From IMG/VR virus record IMGVR_UViG_3300030107_003104, positions 1-42,759 of that record: a stretch of 42,759 nt of DNA. One strand, 5' to 3'. Positions 1 to 8,831 of the stretch are shown piece after piece; the stretch's first letter is position 1, and every line of letters begins with the position of its first letter. The position numbers and the translations under genes are program-made. The stretch comes from a virus. The notes under the pieces are model-generated. The model was not told the DNA's origin, searched no databases, and saw only the letters and a program-made list of their open reading frames with translations.

Positions 1-97
1 ATGGATTAAGGATGCTGCAGGTACAACAGAGACAATTGGGTATAGTGGAGGACAAAGAATTCTTCATAATATCACCGTAGATGGTGGGTCGTTCTAA
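1..97 (+). CDS. C-terminal end of an unidentified, probably virion, protein (partial)
   Basis: An open frame runs in from the left edge (codons begin at base 2) and stops at TAA 95-97, leaving 31 residues rich in Gly, Thr and Ile. It lies just upstream of the neck genes and is followed by a strong terminator, so it is the last gene of an upstream unit. In T4-like phages baseplate, fibre or whisker genes occupy this position, but the fragment is too short to identify. Confidence 0.6.
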   Translation, partial: WIKDAAGTTETIGYSGGQRILHNITVDGGSF

Positions 98-113
98 CGG
101 TTAAAAAATAAGT

Positions 114-121
114 TATAAATA
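114..121 (+). promoter_or_regulatory. T4-type late promoter element TATAAATA
   Basis: The octamer is an exact match to the T4 late -10 element recognised by gp55. It sits 39 nt before the ATG of the first gene of the neck cluster. The expected start site falls inside the hairpin of the adjacent terminator, so the element and the terminator overlap functionally. Confidence 0.55.
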
Positions 122-123
122 TA

Positions 124-148
124 GGTGGGAGCAATCCCACCTTTTTTT
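124..148 (+). terminator. Rho-independent terminator
   Basis: GGTGGGA (124-130) pairs perfectly with TCCCACC (135-141) across a GCAA tetraloop and is followed by seven T. It ends transcription of the upstream unit before the neck cluster. Confidence 0.9.
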
Positions 149-160
149 ATATTTTGAACC

Positions 161-379
161 ATGAATGAACAAGATTATAAGAATTTGATTATAACATATC
201 AACAAAAGTCCTTTGACTTATTCTCTCAAAATGTTGCTTTAGAAGCAAAACAGGCTACATTAAGTCAATTAGTAAAAGATTTAACCGAAAAAGTTGAAGA
301 CTTGACTAAAAAATTAGAGAGAAAAAACAGAGGAACTAAAAAACAAATCGCAGCCAATATTGACTCTGAGAAATTCTAA
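161..379 (+). CDS. Small coiled-coil protein of unknown function before gp13
   Basis: This 72-residue ORF is not recognised. It is charged; residues about 25-52 carry regularly spaced Leu/Val with many Lys and Glu (for example LVKDLTEKVEDLTKKL), which suggests a short coiled coil. Its stop overlaps the gp13 start in a TAATG, so the two are translationally coupled. Its position at the head of the neck-terminase cluster, downstream of a late promoter element, suggests a late role in head or neck assembly, but that is inference only. Confidence 0.7.
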   Translation: MNEQDYKNLIITYQQKSFDLFSQNVALEAKQATLSQLVKDLTEKVEDLTKKLERKNRGTKKQIAANIDSEKF

Positions 380-1221
380 TGGCAAAACCATCAACTAAAC
401 AAGAACTTATAGATTATTGTAAAAGAAGACTGGGAGCTCCAGTTTTGGAAATCAATGTCGATGATGATCAGATAGATGATTTAGTCGATGATACCTTTCA
501 ATATTTTAATGAGAGGCATTTTGATGGTGTTGAGAAAATGTTTCTTAAATATAAGATAACTCAAGCAGATATTGATAGAGGGAAAGCAACTGGAACCACT
601 GGAGTTGGTATAGTAACTACTACAGCATTGGGAGTAAATACTGGAATTGGATCTATAACTTCCAATTGGTATGAAACTTCTAATTATATACAAGTTCCAG
701 ATTCTGTTCTTGGTGTAGAAAAAGTATTTAAGTTTGATACTAGTTCAATTTCTGGGGGAATGTTTAGTATTAAATATCAGTTATTCTTAAATGATTTGTA
801 TTATTTCAATTCTGTTGAGTTAATGCAGTATGCAATGACAAAAACTTATTTGGAGGATATTGATTTTTTATTAACTCCAGAAAAGCAAATGAGGTTTAAT
901 AAGAGACAAGATAGATTATATATTGATATGGATTGGAGTGAATCTGCTGTTGATGAGTGGATAATTTTAGAATGTTATAGAGCATTGGATCCAGAATCAT
1001 TTACTCAAGGTTATAATGATAGTTTTGTTAAAAAGTATTTGACTGCACTCATTAAGAGGCAATGGGGACAAAATCTGATTAAGTTTAAAGGAACCAAATT
1101 ACCTGGTGGCATTGAACTTAATGGACGTGAAATTTATGATGATGCAATAAAAGATTTAGAAGACATTAAAGAAAGAATGTCTACTGAATATGAAGTTCCA
1201 CCACTAGACTTTATTGGATAA
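379..1221 (+). CDS. 13: Neck protein gp13
   Basis: The 280-residue product resembles T4-like gp13, one of the two neck proteins that close the DNA-filled head and form the platform for tail joining. The N-terminus has the family look (KQELIDYCKRRLGAPVLEI), followed by an acidic stretch and the aromatic segment DDTFQYFNERHFDG. Length is close to T4 gp13 (about 309 residues). It overlaps its neighbours by TAATG at both ends and is followed by gp14, as in T4 and cyanophages. Confidence 0.88.
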   Translation: MAKPSTKQELIDYCKRRLGAPVLEINVDDDQIDDLVDDTFQYFNERHFDGVEKMFLKYKITQADIDRGKATGTTGVGIVTTTALGVNTGIGSITSNWYETSNYIQVPDSVLGVEKVFKFDTSSISGGMFSIKYQLFLNDLYYFNSVELMQYAMTKTYLEDIDFLLTPEKQMRFNKRQDRLYIDMDWSESAVDEWIILECYRALDPESFTQGYNDSFVKKYLTALIKRQWGQNLIKFKGTKLPGGIELNGREIYDDAIKDLEDIKERMSTEYEVPPLDFIG

Positions 1222-2615
1222 TGGCACTTAATCCCTTCTTTTTACAAGGTTCTGTTGGAGAACAAAATTTAATGCAGGAGCTCATTAATGAGCAACTGAA
1301 AATTTATGGTGTTGAAATAACATACATTCCTAGAAAAATTGTAAATAGAAGTACCGTATTTGAAGAACTCGAAAGATCTAAATTTGATGATAATTTTTTA
1401 TTAGAAGCATATGTAGATACTTGGGACGGATATGGTGGACAAGGTGATATCATGACTAAATTTGGTATGACTTTGAAGGATGAATTAACAATAAGTATTT
1501 CAAGAGAAAGATTTGAAGACTTTATTGCTCCTTTTATGGAAGCTATGCCTGATGATGAAATCATAATAGATAGTCGTCCTAGAGAAGGTGATTTAGTATT
1601 TTTCCCATTGGGAAATAGATTATTTGAAGTTAAATTTGTAGAGCATGAAGATCCTTTCTATCAGTTAGGTAAGAACTATGTTTATAAACTTCAATGTGAA
1701 TTATTTGAATATGAGGATGAGGTTATTGATACTGGTGTTGAAGAGATTGATACTAAGGTAGAAGATTTAGGACATATCACTGATTTACCATTAGTTCAAA
1801 GCGTTTCAACTGCTACTGCTACTGCAGTTATTGGAACTGGTGGACTTCAGAAAATATTCCTGAGTAATGATGGTTCTGGTTATACCAGTCCTCCAACAAT
1901 AACTATTTCTGCCCCACCAGGTGCAGGAACTACTGCTACTGCTGTTGGTGTTCTTACAACCAGAAATCAAGTTACTTCACTTGAGTACATATATCTAACA
2001 CATGCTGGTGTTGGGTATGGAAATACTGCACCTATTATAACAATTAGTGGTGGTGGAGGAACAGGTGCTGCTGCTACATGCTCATTAGTTCCTGCAGGTA
2101 AGAAAGGTTTGCAGGTTATTAATATAACAAATCATGGTGTTGGATATTCAACTACTCCAACTGTTGCTATAAGTCTTCCATCTTTATCACCACAAGCACC
2201 TGCATCTGTTAAAGCTATTGTTGGTACTGCATCTTCCAATCCAATAACCAATATGTATATTCTTGATGCTGGTGCAGGATTCTTCTCACCACCAACAGTT
2301 ACAATTGGTGCTGGTGCTACAGTTGGAGTTGGAACATTCTGGTTTAATGAAGAAGTAATTGGACAAACATCTGATGTTGTTGGACGGGTTAAGAATTGGG
2401 ATGCAGATACTGGAGTTCTTCAGGTTGGTATTATGACTGGAACCTTCTATGAGGGTGAAAGATTAGTTGGAGCTAAGTCTGGTGCTACTTATGAAACTAG
2501 TACAACTGGTACAGCAAGCACTACTGCAGATAAATATTCTCAGAACGATGATATAGAATTTGATGCTGATCAAATACTAGATTTCTCTGAATCAAATCCA
2601 TTTGGTACATTCTAA
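1221..2615 (+). CDS. 14: Neck protein gp14 with an inserted repeat domain
   Basis: Position between gp13 and gp15 and the N-terminal third (LMQELINEQLKIYGVEITYIP) identify gp14, the second neck protein. At 464 residues it is far longer than T4 gp14 (256). The extra length comes from residues about 190-370, where a beta-rich unit of the form GxGYxxxPTITIS recurs about four times (near 1866, 2004, 2132 and 2266). Such Gly/Thr-rich repeats are typical of surface-exposed virion modules, so this insertion may decorate the neck. The C-terminus (FDADQILDFSESNPFG) returns to a phage-neck-like acidic sequence. Confidence 0.85.
   Translation: MALNPFFLQGSVGEQNLMQELINEQLKIYGVEITYIPRKIVNRSTVFEELERSKFDDNFLLEAYVDTWDGYGGQGDIMTKFGMTLKDELTISISRERFEDFIAPFMEAMPDDEIIIDSRPREGDLVFFPLGNRLFEVKFVEHEDPFYQLGKNYVYKLQCELFEYEDEVIDTGVEEIDTKVEDLGHITDLPLVQSVSTATATAVIGTGGLQKIFLSNDGSGYTSPPTITISAPPGAGTTATAVGVLTTRNQVTSLEYIYLTHAGVGYGNTAPIITISGGGGTGAAATCSLVPAGKKGLQVINITNHGVGYSTTPTVAISLPSLSPQAPASVKAIVGTASSNPITNMYILDAGAGFFSPPTVTIGAGATVGVGTFWFNEEVIGQTSDVVGRVKNWDADTGVLQVGIMTGTFYEGERLVGAKSGATYETSTTGTASTTADKYSQNDDIEFDADQILDFSESNPFGTF
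1866..2310 (+). repeat. Four degenerate GxGYxxxPTITIS repeats inside gp14
   Basis: The encoded motifs are SGYTSPPTITIS, VGYGNTAPIITIS, VGYSTTPTVAIS and AGFFSPPTVTIG, spaced about 43 to 46 residues apart. DNA conservation between copies is weak, so the repeat is old at nucleotide level and held at protein level. Confidence 0.7.
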
Positions 2616-3418
2616 TGTTAGGAACTTATTATTATCACCAAATTGTCAGAAAAACCATTATTGGTTTTGGTACTTTGTTTAACAACATTTATGTTAGACA
2701 CGAAACTCAAGAAGGTGTAACTGCACAAGAAATGAAGGTTCCATTGGCGTATGGTCCTTCTCAAAAGTTTCTAGCAAGATTAGAACAGCAGCCAGATTTG
2801 AATAAAATGGTTGCTATTACATTACCAAGAATGTCATTTGAGATGACTGATATTGCATATGATGCAACAAGAAAGTCTGGTATAACTCAAACATTTAAGG
2901 CACTTGATAGTAGAGATAGTAAATTAAAGAAAGTTTATATGCCTGTTCCATATAATCTTGGATTTGAATTAAGTATTATGTGTAAATTAAATGATGATGC
3001 ATTACAGATAATAGAACAGATACTTCCATATTTCCAACCATCATTCAATTTAACGGTTGATTTAGTACAATCAATTGGAGAGAAAAGAGATATTCCTATT
3101 GTTTTAAGTAATATTTCCTTCCAAGATGATTATGAAGGAGACTATGCTACAAGAAGAGCATTAATATATACTTTAAGATTTGAAGCAAAAACTTATCTCT
3201 TCGGACCTGTCGCAGAATCCTCAGAAGGACTTATCAAAAAAGTTATTGTGGATACTGCTATGGATACCAATACAGCAACTGCTAAGAGGGAGATGAGGTA
3301 TACTGTTGAACCAGATCCAATCACTGCTAATCCTGGTGACGATTTTGGATTTAGTGAAACTACATCATTCTATAGTGATGCTCAAACTTATAGTCCAACT
3401 CAACAAGACGATATATAA
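2615..3418 (+). CDS. 15: Tail sheath stabiliser / tail completion protein gp15
   Basis: The 267-residue protein matches gp15 in size (T4 272 residues), position and N-terminus (MLGTYYYHQIVRKTIIGFG, with a following NNIYVRH segment). gp15 forms the hexameric cap on the tail tube and last sheath ring that meets the neck. The start overlaps the end of gp14 in a TAATG. Five bases separate it from the terminase small subunit gene. Confidence 0.9.
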   Translation: MLGTYYYHQIVRKTIIGFGTLFNNIYVRHETQEGVTAQEMKVPLAYGPSQKFLARLEQQPDLNKMVAITLPRMSFEMTDIAYDATRKSGITQTFKALDSRDSKLKKVYMPVPYNLGFELSIMCKLNDDALQIIEQILPYFQPSFNLTVDLVQSIGEKRDIPIVLSNISFQDDYEGDYATRRALIYTLRFEAKTYLFGPVAESSEGLIKKVIVDTAMDTNTATAKREMRYTVEPDPITANPGDDFGFSETTSFYSDAQTYSPTQQDDI

Positions 3419-3423
3419 GAACA

Positions 3424-3858
3424 ATGTCTAGTTATGATCCTATTGATGAAGCACTCAATATTGAGAGTAATATTGAGGTGTCCAATACTCCTGAGAATGG
3501 ATGTGTAAAAAGGAAAGATAAATTAAAAAATATCAGTGATGATATAGAGAAAGATTATGATTATACCCGTGCCAATCTATATTCACTTATCGAAAAAGGA
3601 CAAGAATCTCTTAATGGCATTATGGAACTTGCAGGTGAAAGTGCAAGTCCAAGGGCATATGAAGTCGCAGGACAAATTCTTAAGTCAGTGGCTGATACTA
3701 CTGATAAGTTAATGGAACTTCAGAAAAGAGTTAAAGAAGTTGATGAAGAGAAAGCAAAGGGTCCAAGTCAAGTTACAAATAATGCAGTATTTGTTGGATC
3801 GACTTCAGATTTATCTAAAATGCTTAAGGATGGGATTTTGAACAATGACAAAAAATAA
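3424..3858 (+). CDS. 16: Terminase small subunit gp16
   Basis: At 144 residues it is about the size of T4 gp16 (164) and lies directly before gp17. It has a central helical, charged region (about residues 40-115, with LMELQKRVKEVDEEKAK) consistent with the oligomerising coiled coil of gp16, which recognises DNA and stimulates the gp17 motor. The C-terminus (SDLSKMLKDGI) is family-like. The last bases overlap a 54-codon ORF that links it to gp17. Confidence 0.85.
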   Translation: MSSYDPIDEALNIESNIEVSNTPENGCVKRKDKLKNISDDIEKDYDYTRANLYSLIEKGQESLNGIMELAGESASPRAYEVAGQILKSVADTTDKLMELQKRVKEVDEEKAKGPSQVTNNAVFVGSTSDLSKMLKDGILNNDKK

Positions 3859-4009
3859 TATACCTTGGGAAGAGGATAGTATTAAAGTTAATGATGCTGA
3901 TGGAAATTTAGCATTTGAGGTGATTGATTTGGTTAAACCAGAAAAATTAGTTCCTACTTATGTAAAAGGTGCTGAGTATTCGGATTGGAGGAAAGATTTA
4001 GATGTCTGA
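3845..4009 (+). CDS. 54-aa linker ORF between the terminase subunits
   Basis: ATG at 3845 opens a 54-codon frame ending in TGA 4007-4009. It overlaps gp16 by 14 nt and gp17 by 8 nt and fills the gap between them exactly. The product begins MTKNNIPWEEDSIKV and ends EYSDWRKDLDV; it is acidic, with no membrane segment. T4 has no separate gene here. It may be a third terminase component or a split-off gp17 N-terminal extension; function unknown. Confidence 0.7.
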   Translation: MTKNNIPWEEDSIKVNDADGNLAFEVIDLVKPEKLVPTYVKGAEYSDWRKDLDV

Positions 4010-5648
4010 CGATATTTACCTTGGTAATCCCAATTTAAAAAAAGCGAATACACAACATGATTTTACAGAAGAACAAATCATTGAATTTATTAAATGTAAG
4101 AAGGATCCAGTATATTTTGCTAATAATTATATAAAGATTGTTTCTTTGGATGAAGGATTAACCCAATTTCATCCATATGACTTCCAAGAGAAGTTAATTA
4201 GAAACTTCCATGAAAACAGATTCAATATCTGCAAGATGCCTAGACAGACTGGTAAGTCTACTACATCTGTATCATATTTGTTACATTATGCTGTTTTTAA
4301 TGATAGTACAAACATTGGCATTCTTGCTAACAAAGCAGCAACTGCTAGAGACTTATTAAGTAGACTACAAATTGCATATGAGAATTTGCCTAAATGGATG
4401 CAACAGGGTATAATATCCTGGAATAAAGGTAGTTTAGAACTGGAGAATGGATCAAAGATACTGGCTGCTTCTACGTCTGCAAGTGCTGTCCGAGGCATGT
4501 CGTTCAATATCCTTTTCCTCGACGAGTTCGCCTTTGTCCCAAATCATATCGCAGAAGCATTCTTTAGTTCTGTTTATCCTACTATTACGTCTGGTAAGTC
4601 AACGAAAGTAATAATGGTATCAACCCCTCACGGGATGAATCATTTTTATAGGTATTGGCATGATGCAGAGAGAGGAAAGAATGAATATGTACCAACAGAT
4701 GTTCATTGGTCACAAGTTCCTGGTAGGGATGCTGAATGGAAAGCACAGACTATTGCAAACACATCTGAACAGCAATTTAAAATTGAGTTTGAATGTGAGT
4801 TCTTAGGATCTGTTAATACACTCATCAATCCTGCAAAATTGAGGACGATGGTGTATGAGGAACCTATTACAAGAAGTGCTGGATTAGATATTTACGAAAA
4901 AACACAAAAAGAGCATAATTACATAGTTACGGTTGACGTTGCCAGAGGATTGGGTAATGACTATTCAGCATTTATAGTTTTTGATACCACAGAGTTCCCA
5001 TATAAGGTAGTTGCTAAGTATAGGAATAATGAAATTAAACCTATGTTATTTCCCAATATCATCCTTGATGTTGCAAAAGGTTATAATAATGCTTATGTTT
5101 TAGTTGAAGTTAATGATATAGGTGATCAAGTTGCAAGTATACTTCAATATGATTTGGAGTATGAAAATATTCTAATGGCATCCATGAGAGGAAGAAATGG
5201 ACAAATAGTAGGACAAGGATTCTCTGGTAAGAAGACTCAACTTGGTGTAAGAATGACATCAGCAGTTAAGAAGTTGGGTTGTTCTAACCTCAAAACTATG
5301 ATGGAGGATGATAAGTTAATCAGTAATGACTATGAGATTATATCGGAATTAACTACATTTGCTCAGAAACATCAATCATTTGAGGCAGAAGAAGGGTGTA
5401 ATGATGACTTAGCAATGTGCCTTGTTATATTTGCATGGTTAGTTCAACAAGATTACTTTAAGGAAATGTCAGATAATGACATTCGTAAGAGAATATATGA
5501 AGAGCAAAAGAATCAGATTGAACAAGATATGGCACCATTTGGATTCATACAAACAGGTTTAGAAACAGAAAGTTTTGTTGATGATAATGGAGATAGATGG
5601 CATACTGATGAATATGGTGATAGATCTTATATGTGGGATTATATGTAA
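4002..5648 (+). CDS. 17: Terminase large subunit gp17 (packaging ATPase/nuclease)
   Basis: The 548-residue motor protein packages DNA and cuts the concatemer. The ATPase domain has the T4-like Walker A PRQTGKST at residues 80-87, Walker B LFLDEFAF near 171-177 and a coupling motif VSTPHGMNHFY. The C-terminal nuclease carries the RNase H-like acidic start VTVDVARGLGNDYS and a late acidic site NDDLAMC. T4 gp17 is 610 residues, so it is full length. Codon use turns C-rich around Walker B. Confidence 0.96.
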   Translation: MSDDIYLGNPNLKKANTQHDFTEEQIIEFIKCKKDPVYFANNYIKIVSLDEGLTQFHPYDFQEKLIRNFHENRFNICKMPRQTGKSTTSVSYLLHYAVFNDSTNIGILANKAATARDLLSRLQIAYENLPKWMQQGIISWNKGSLELENGSKILAASTSASAVRGMSFNILFLDEFAFVPNHIAEAFFSSVYPTITSGKSTKVIMVSTPHGMNHFYRYWHDAERGKNEYVPTDVHWSQVPGRDAEWKAQTIANTSEQQFKIEFECEFLGSVNTLINPAKLRTMVYEEPITRSAGLDIYEKTQKEHNYIVTVDVARGLGNDYSAFIVFDTTEFPYKVVAKYRNNEIKPMLFPNIILDVAKGYNNAYVLVEVNDIGDQVASILQYDLEYENILMASMRGRNGQIVGQGFSGKKTQLGVRMTSAVKKLGCSNLKTMMEDDKLISNDYEIISELTTFAQKHQSFEAEEGCNDDLAMCLVIFAWLVQQDYFKEMSDNDIRKRIYEEQKNQIEQDMAPFGFIQTGLETESFVDDNGDRWHTDEYGDRSYMWDYM

Positions 5649-5876
5649 GTGGATTTTGATGAGCAGTTAAAGTTAGAGCATTTATTATTATCAGAACGCA
5701 AATGTAGAGTTTGTGGTAAAGTAAAAAATTTATTAACAGATTACTATCTAACTAGAAAAAGTAGAGGAGAAATACCATCATCATATTCGTATGAATGTAA
5801 AGTTTGTACAATACAAAGGATAGTTAAAAATAGAAAAAGTAAGGCATTTAGTGATTGGACATACCCAGATTGGTAA
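5649..5876 (+). CDS. Small zinc-binding (2 x CxxC) protein
   Basis: It starts at GTG 5649 immediately after the gp17 stop and encodes 75 residues. Two cysteine pairs, CRVC near residue 19 and CKVC near residue 50, flank a basic segment, suggesting one zinc knuckle in a DNA- or RNA-binding protein. The spacing recalls the zinc part of endonuclease VII/HNH-type small nucleases, but no catalytic His-Asn-His is visible, so nuclease activity cannot be claimed. Its position directly after terminase could suit a packaging accessory. Confidence 0.65.
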   Translation: MDFDEQLKLEHLLLSERKCRVCGKVKNLLTDYYLTRKSRGEIPSSYSYECKVCTIQRIVKNRKSKAFSDWTYPDW

Positions 5877-5913
5877 TGTTCACGCATTGTTTCCCCGATG
5901 AAAATGCACCTTT

Positions 5914-5922
5914 GAATAAATA
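5914..5922 (+). promoter_or_regulatory. Late promoter-like element GAATAAATA before gp18
   Basis: This lies in the 82-nt gap before the sheath gene and matches seven of eight positions of TATAAATA. It is 37 nt upstream of the gp18 ATG, which also has a GGAG ribosome site at about 5947. Confidence 0.5.
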
Positions 5923-5958
5923 ATTTCAGTATAAAACATGAGATTCGGAGAGTAAAAG

Positions 5959-8172
5959 ATGCCATTAAATTTAGCATCTCCTGGAATTATCGTAAGAGAG
6001 GTTGACTTAACAATTGGTAGAGTTGATCCAGTTTCTGGATCTATCGGTGCGTTAGCAGCTCCATTTGCACGAGGTCCAGTAGGTCTTCCTCAATTAATTG
6101 AGAGCGAAGATGATCTTTTTAGCACGTTTGGAAAACCGTATAATACAGATAAGCAATATGAAAGTTGGATGGTTGCATCATCCTTCTTAGCATATGGCGG
6201 TACAATGCAAGTTGTACGAGCAGATGACACAGGACTTAAAAATGCATCTGATAATGCAACACCAGCATTAAAAATTAAGAGTGATGATCATTATAACCAA
6301 TTAGGTTATGACGATAACACTATTTCAAGTACAGTTGTTGCTTCCAAAAACCCTGGTACATGGGCAAATGGTATAAGGGTAGCAATTTGTGATGCAAAAG
6401 CAGATCAGCAATTACTTTCAGTTGTTGGTGTTAATACTGTTGGTTATGCTGTAACCCAGTCAATGATTGGTAAAGCACTTGTTGCTGCAGGTACAACATC
6501 ACAAGCAGATGGATACCTAAAAGGTATTGTTACTGAGGTTGATGGAACAACTGTTGGAGTTAAAGTCGTTTCTCATGTAACTGCAGCAGGTGTAGAAACT
6601 GATGTAGATTATCAACCATCAGGAGTATATGCATTTAGTAATGTTGGTACAGCTACAATACCTACATTTACACCTAATGCAGTCGCTATTGGACATGCAA
6701 GTGGTTATACAACATCATACTCAACACAAAGAGATTGGTTCGAACAGCAAACTGTTGGACTAAGTACTGGTTTGGATCCAGTTGAATGGGATCAACTAGC
6801 AGATCGTCCTTCAACTTCAGCATACGCTGCTTCCAGAGGAGGTAGATTTGATGAGGTTCATGTTGTTGTATTTGACGACAAAGGAACAATCACAGGTAAT
6901 GCTGGAACAATCCTAGAGAAGCACCTTAACCTTTCTAAAGCAAAGGATGGTGAATATTCAGCAGGAAGTCCTTCTTACTGGAGAAAGTATCTTAAGACAA
7001 ATTCTAAGTACATCTATGGTGGTGGAGCTCCTTCACTGACTCAGACTGATGCAAACCTTAAGTCTGTAGGACTTACAACATCAGCATATAGCACATCAGC
7101 AACTAACACCCTTGATGGTGATAGTGGTTGGGATCAAGATTCGAAGAATGTAAACTTCGGAACTACTGGTGCAGCAACATTCGAATTGAATGGTGGATTA
7201 GATTATGGTGGTGGAACAGACATCCTTGCAGCAGGTTCACTAGATTCTGGTGTAGATGATATTGTTGGTGGATTAAATCTATTCGCTAATAAGGAACAGT
7301 ATGAAGTAGACTTTATACTTCAAGGTTCTGCTAACTTCACTAAGGAACAGACACAAGCAATTGCTAATAAGGCAATCGCTGTTGCTGAGTCAAGAAAAGA
7401 TGCAGTTGCATTTGTTTCACCTTACAGACAAGCATTTATTACAGATACCGTTGCTGGAGCAGCAACTGTTCAAGATGATGATACTATCACATCTAATTTA
7501 ATTAGTTTCTATTCACCTGTCACATCTACGACTTATGGCGTATTTGATAGTGGATACAAGTACATGTATGATAGATTTAACAACACATTCCGCTATGTTC
7601 CTCTTAATGGTGACATTGCTGGTTGTTGTGCTAGAACAGATCAAACTGACTTCCCTTGGTTCTCACCAGCAGGTACAAGCAGAGGTGCTATTCTCAATGT
7701 TGTAAAACTTGCTTACAATCCAGGTAAAGCACAAAGAGATACATTATATTCAAATAGAATTAACCCAGTTATTCTTTCACCAGGAGCAGGAATTGTTCTA
7801 TTCGGTGATAAGACTGGATACGGCAAAGCATCTGCCTTTGATAGAATCAACGTTCGTAGATTATTCATCTACCTTGAAGATGCTATTTCAGCTGCTGCTA
7901 AAGATCAGCTATTCGAATTTAACGATGAAATCACAAGAACTAACTTTGTGAACATTGTTGAACCATTCTTACGTGACGTTCAATCGAAACGAGGAATATA
8001 TGATTATGTTGTTATTTGTGATGAAACGAATAACACAGCAGCAGTAATCGACAATAATGAGTTTATTGCCGATATATACATTAAACCTGCAAGATCGATT
8101 AACTTTATCGGTCTAACCTTCATCGCCACCAGAACTGGTGTTGCATTTGAAGAAGTCATTGGCAACGTTTAA
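5959..8172 (+). CDS. 18: Tail sheath protein gp18
   Basis: The 737-residue contractile sheath subunit starts with the conserved SPGIIVREVDLT segment, which is shared by myovirus sheath proteins, and ends with the conserved C-terminal domain (for example RINVRRLFIYLEDAI, then a DVVxxRGIYDYVVICDETNN-like stretch). T4 gp18 has 659 residues; the extra length is in Gly/Ser/Thr-rich central domains that face outward in T4. Codons are enriched in C-ending forms, as expected for an abundant structural protein. It is followed 19 nt later by the tube gene. Confidence 0.95.
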   Translation: MPLNLASPGIIVREVDLTIGRVDPVSGSIGALAAPFARGPVGLPQLIESEDDLFSTFGKPYNTDKQYESWMVASSFLAYGGTMQVVRADDTGLKNASDNATPALKIKSDDHYNQLGYDDNTISSTVVASKNPGTWANGIRVAICDAKADQQLLSVVGVNTVGYAVTQSMIGKALVAAGTTSQADGYLKGIVTEVDGTTVGVKVVSHVTAAGVETDVDYQPSGVYAFSNVGTATIPTFTPNAVAIGHASGYTTSYSTQRDWFEQQTVGLSTGLDPVEWDQLADRPSTSAYAASRGGRFDEVHVVVFDDKGTITGNAGTILEKHLNLSKAKDGEYSAGSPSYWRKYLKTNSKYIYGGGAPSLTQTDANLKSVGLTTSAYSTSATNTLDGDSGWDQDSKNVNFGTTGAATFELNGGLDYGGGTDILAAGSLDSGVDDIVGGLNLFANKEQYEVDFILQGSANFTKEQTQAIANKAIAVAESRKDAVAFVSPYRQAFITDTVAGAATVQDDDTITSNLISFYSPVTSTTYGVFDSGYKYMYDRFNNTFRYVPLNGDIAGCCARTDQTDFPWFSPAGTSRGAILNVVKLAYNPGKAQRDTLYSNRINPVILSPGAGIVLFGDKTGYGKASAFDRINVRRLFIYLEDAISAAAKDQLFEFNDEITRTNFVNIVEPFLRDVQSKRGIYDYVVICDETNNTAAVIDNNEFIADIYIKPARSINFIGLTFIATRTGVAFEEVIGNV

Positions 8173-8191
8173 TCCAACTTAGAGTAAAACT

Positions 8192-8788
8192 ATGGCAACT
8201 CGCAATCAACTAAACCCACCCCCACTAAGGAAGATTACTGACTTCAAAAGTAAGCTAACTGGCGGTGGTGCTCGTTCGAACCTCTTTGAGGTAGAACTTT
8301 CTTTCCCATCAGCAGTATCAGTTGAAGGGCTCAATGACATTCTTAACAAGGCAAGATTCCTTGTTAAGACTGCTGCATTACCTGCATCAAATATTGCTCC
8401 AATCGAAGTTCCTTTCAGAGGAAGGGTTTTAAAAATCGCTGGAGACAGAACATTTGATACATGGTCAATCACTGTTCTTAACGATACAGATTTCTCAATT
8501 CGCTCTGCATTTGAGAAGTGGATGAACTTCATCAATAAGGTATCAGATAACACAGGTTCGACTAACGCAGAAGATTATCAAGCGGATGCTTATGTCTATC
8601 AGTTAGATCGTAGTGGAGAAACACTTAGAAAGTATCATTTCTTCGATGTATTTCCAACCCAAGTTGCTCCAATTGAATTATCCTACGATTCCGCAGGTAT
8701 TCAAGAATTCACAGTTGAACTTCAAGTTCAGTGGTGGGAAGCAGTTAAAGGTACTGGTGCGAATGCTGGTGGAGAAGACATCAACTAA
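8192..8788 (+). CDS. 19: Tail tube protein gp19
   Basis: This 198-residue protein is the inner tube subunit (T4 gp19, 163 residues). It follows gp18 as in T4. The conserved beta-barrel features are visible: the LPASNIAPIEVPFRG segment, the DRTFDTWSITVLND strand pair and the C-terminal QVQWWEAV. The start ATG at 8192 has only a weak ribosome site. Confidence 0.93.
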   Translation: MATRNQLNPPPLRKITDFKSKLTGGGARSNLFEVELSFPSAVSVEGLNDILNKARFLVKTAALPASNIAPIEVPFRGRVLKIAGDRTFDTWSITVLNDTDFSIRSAFEKWMNFINKVSDNTGSTNAEDYQADAYVYQLDRSGETLRKYHFFDVFPTQVAPIELSYDSAGIQEFTVELQVQWWEAVKGTGANAGGEDIN

Positions 8789-8794
8789 AATCGA

Positions 8795-8811
8795 CTAAAT
8801 AGTGCTATAAT
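8795..8811 (+). promoter_or_regulatory. Overlapping late element CTAAATA and extended -10 TGCTATAAT before gp20
   Basis: CTAAATA (8795-8801) is followed directly by TGCTATAAT, with TATAAT at 8806-8811, 21 nt before the portal ATG. This gap therefore carries both a late-type element and a sigma70-type extended -10. Confidence 0.6.
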
Positions 8812-8831
8812 AGTAGGAAAACAATTATACT

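Noticed and set aside
8206-8553. 115-codon - strand ORF inside gp19
   Set aside because: Lies wholly within the tail tube gene and has no recognisable features.
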